DNA of 5,186 bases from Pseudomonadota bacterium (GTDB lineage: Bacteria > Pseudomonadota > Alphaproteobacteria > Azospirillales > Azospirillaceae). Every line of letters starts with the position of its first letter. Position 1 is the stretch's first letter. The position numbers and the translations under genes were made by a program. The notes under the pieces are model-generated. The model saw only the letters and a list, made by a program, of their open reading frames with translations, had not been told where the DNA came from and did no database searches. The DNA lies in contig JAEZID010000469.1 of NCBI GenBank assembly GCA_023416195.1, positions 1-5,186 of the forward strand, in the 5' to 3' direction. Shown here piece after piece: positions 4,481 to 5,186 of this stretch.

Positions 4481-5186
4481 GTCGGGGATCAGGGTGCCGG
4501 AGACGTCGGCGCCGGCGCGGCGCTGCCGCGCGACGGTGCGCACCTCGTCCACCGGGTCGTGGGTCAGCGGTTCCAGATAGTCGGGGTCGATGCGGCTGGC
4601 GACGACGAAGCGGACGCACCAGTCGGGATCCTGCGCCAGGGCGGCCAGCTTTTCCGGCGGCAGGCGCTGGGCGACCAGAAGGCGGACGCGGCCGCTGTCG
4701 TCCCAGGCCATGCTCATCAGCCATTCCTGGCCGATGCGCTCGGCCACGGCGAGGCGGATTTCCGGATCCTCGTCGTGCATCATGGCGGGCAGCATGCCCT
4801 CCGGCGCGCGGCGGGCGACGCGCAGGCGCACGGAATAGTCGGGGTCGCGCATCAGCGGCGCGAGGTCGGCGTCCTCCAGCCGGGAGGCCACGGCGATGCG
4901 CACCTCGCGGTCGGGGTCGTCGCGCATCTTCAGCAGCAGGCGGCGGGGCAGGCGGCGGGCCACGGCGGCGCGCACGGTCTCGTCCCGGTCCTCCATCAGG
5001 CGCGGCACGATGAAGATCGGCGCGAAGCGGGCGGCGTTGGCGCGGACCTCGAAATAGGGGTGGTCGAGATGCTCGCCCGCCAGATCCCGGTTCCATTCGA
5101 AGAAGCGCTGGACGCGCTTGGCGTAGCGGTCGTGGACGCAGGCGCGCAGCGGTTCGCATCCGCCCTCGGCCAGACGGTCCCGGTGG
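4478..5186 (-). CDS. LRV (leucine-rich repeat variant) 4Fe-4S protein, N-terminus outside window
   Basis: The reading frame is open to the window edge (first complete codon 5185-5183), so the gene is cut at its 5' end; 235 residues are visible, ending with TGA at 4480-4478. A GTG at 5008 is an internal Val, not the start. The visible N-terminus has two cysteines (codons 5158-5156 and 5140-5138, pattern CEPLRAC) followed by VHDRYAKRVQRFF, which matches the Cys-rich domain of the Azotobacter vinelandii LRV protein. That domain holds a 4Fe-4S cluster with four Cys; the other two should lie just upstream, so I estimate only 10-25 residues are missing. Next come seven 24-25-residue repeats of the form DPDxxVRxxVAxRL plus a C-terminal partial one, forming an all-helical solenoid. 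LRV genes are found in nif clusters, often near nifB. The molecular role is unknown; an Fe-S or protein-binding accessory role is inference. The stop codon runs into the nifZ Shine-Dalgarno. Confidence 0.93.
   Translation of the reverse strand, partial: HRDRLAEGGCEPLRACVHDRYAKRVQRFFEWNRDLAGEHLDHPYFEVRANAARFAPIFIVPRLMEDRDETVRAAVARRLPRRLLLKMRDDPDREVRIAVASRLEDADLAPLMRDPDYSVRLRVARRAPEGMLPAMMHDEDPEIRLAVAERIGQEWLMSMAWDDSGRVRLLVAQRLPPEKLAALAQDPDWCVRFVVASRIDPDYLEPLTHDPVDEVRTVARQRRAGADVSGTLIPD
4481..5065 (-). repeat. LRV 24-residue (72-bp) tandem repeats
   Basis: Protein-level tandem repeats inside the LRV gene. The first, slightly divergent unit covers 5065-4991 (25 residues, starting DHPYFEVR). Exact 24-residue units start at 4990, 4918, 4846, 4774, 4702 and 4630, and a degenerate unit starting DPVDEVR fills 4558-4481. 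Each unit begins Asp-x-Asp/Pro, then V/I-R at positions 6-7, V-A-x-R near positions 10-13, and a Leu/Met-rich second helix. There is no indel between the six central units. At DNA level they are diverged, so this is an old protein repeat and not a recent duplication. Confidence 0.9.

Noticed and set aside
2772..4580. Very long plus-strand open frame (about 600 codons) opposite nifS and the nifZ genes
   Set aside because: It covers several well-identified minus-strand genes in a GC-rich codon-biased region, has Arg/Gly/Ala/Val-rich composition and resembles no protein; a shadow.
4170..5159. A 329-codon frame that would extend nifZ far upstream
   Set aside because: The upstream part is an Arg/Pro/Ala-rich out-of-frame reading of the LRV gene. 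GAGGAG at 4479-4474 and the NifZ domain fix the start at 4466.

Overview
The window is GC-rich. It carries eight tightly packed genes, all on the minus strand, so transcription runs from high to low coordinates. The content is an accessory nitrogen-fixation (nif) cluster: an LRV (leucine-rich repeat variant) Fe-S protein, two NifZ-family proteins, the cysteine desulfurase NifS, NifT/FixU, a small uncharacterised protein, a DegT/DnrJ/EryC1/StrS-fold protein and a SIR2-like protein. High GC, codon choice and gene set suggest a diazotrophic alphaproteobacterium, with Azospirillum or a relative as my best guess. I infer this from gene content; there is no marker gene to prove it.

Layout in transcription order: LRV protein (5186-4478, its first residues outside the window); nifZ (4466-4170); second nifZ-like gene (4157-3813); nifS (3788-2634); nifT (2598-2389); 94-residue protein (2382-2098); DegT-fold protein (2097-901); SIR2-like protein (890-12). 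Gaps are 11, 12, 24, 35, 6, 0 and 10 bp. Most stop codons sit in or beside the next ribosome binding site, so I read it as one polycistronic unit. The promoter must lie upstream of position 5186. I saw no -24/-12 sigma-54 promoter inside, and no stretch over 40 bp lacks a gene.

The first five genes make sense together. NifS supplies sulfur for nitrogenase metalloclusters, NifZ is linked to P-cluster maturation of the MoFe protein, the LRV protein binds a 4Fe-4S cluster, and NifT is a conserved nif protein of unclear role. No nifU is present in the window.

The last three genes are the unexpected part. The DegT-fold protein keeps most family landmarks but has Gly at the position of the PLP-binding lysine. 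The SIR2-like protein keeps the fold signatures but appears to have lost both the catalytic His (Ser) and the Asn (Trp) of the NAD site. Two neighbouring enzyme folds with apparently dead active sites, joined to a small unknown protein and co-transcribed with nifZ/nifS/nifT, suggest an undescribed accessory or regulatory module tied to nitrogenase maturation.
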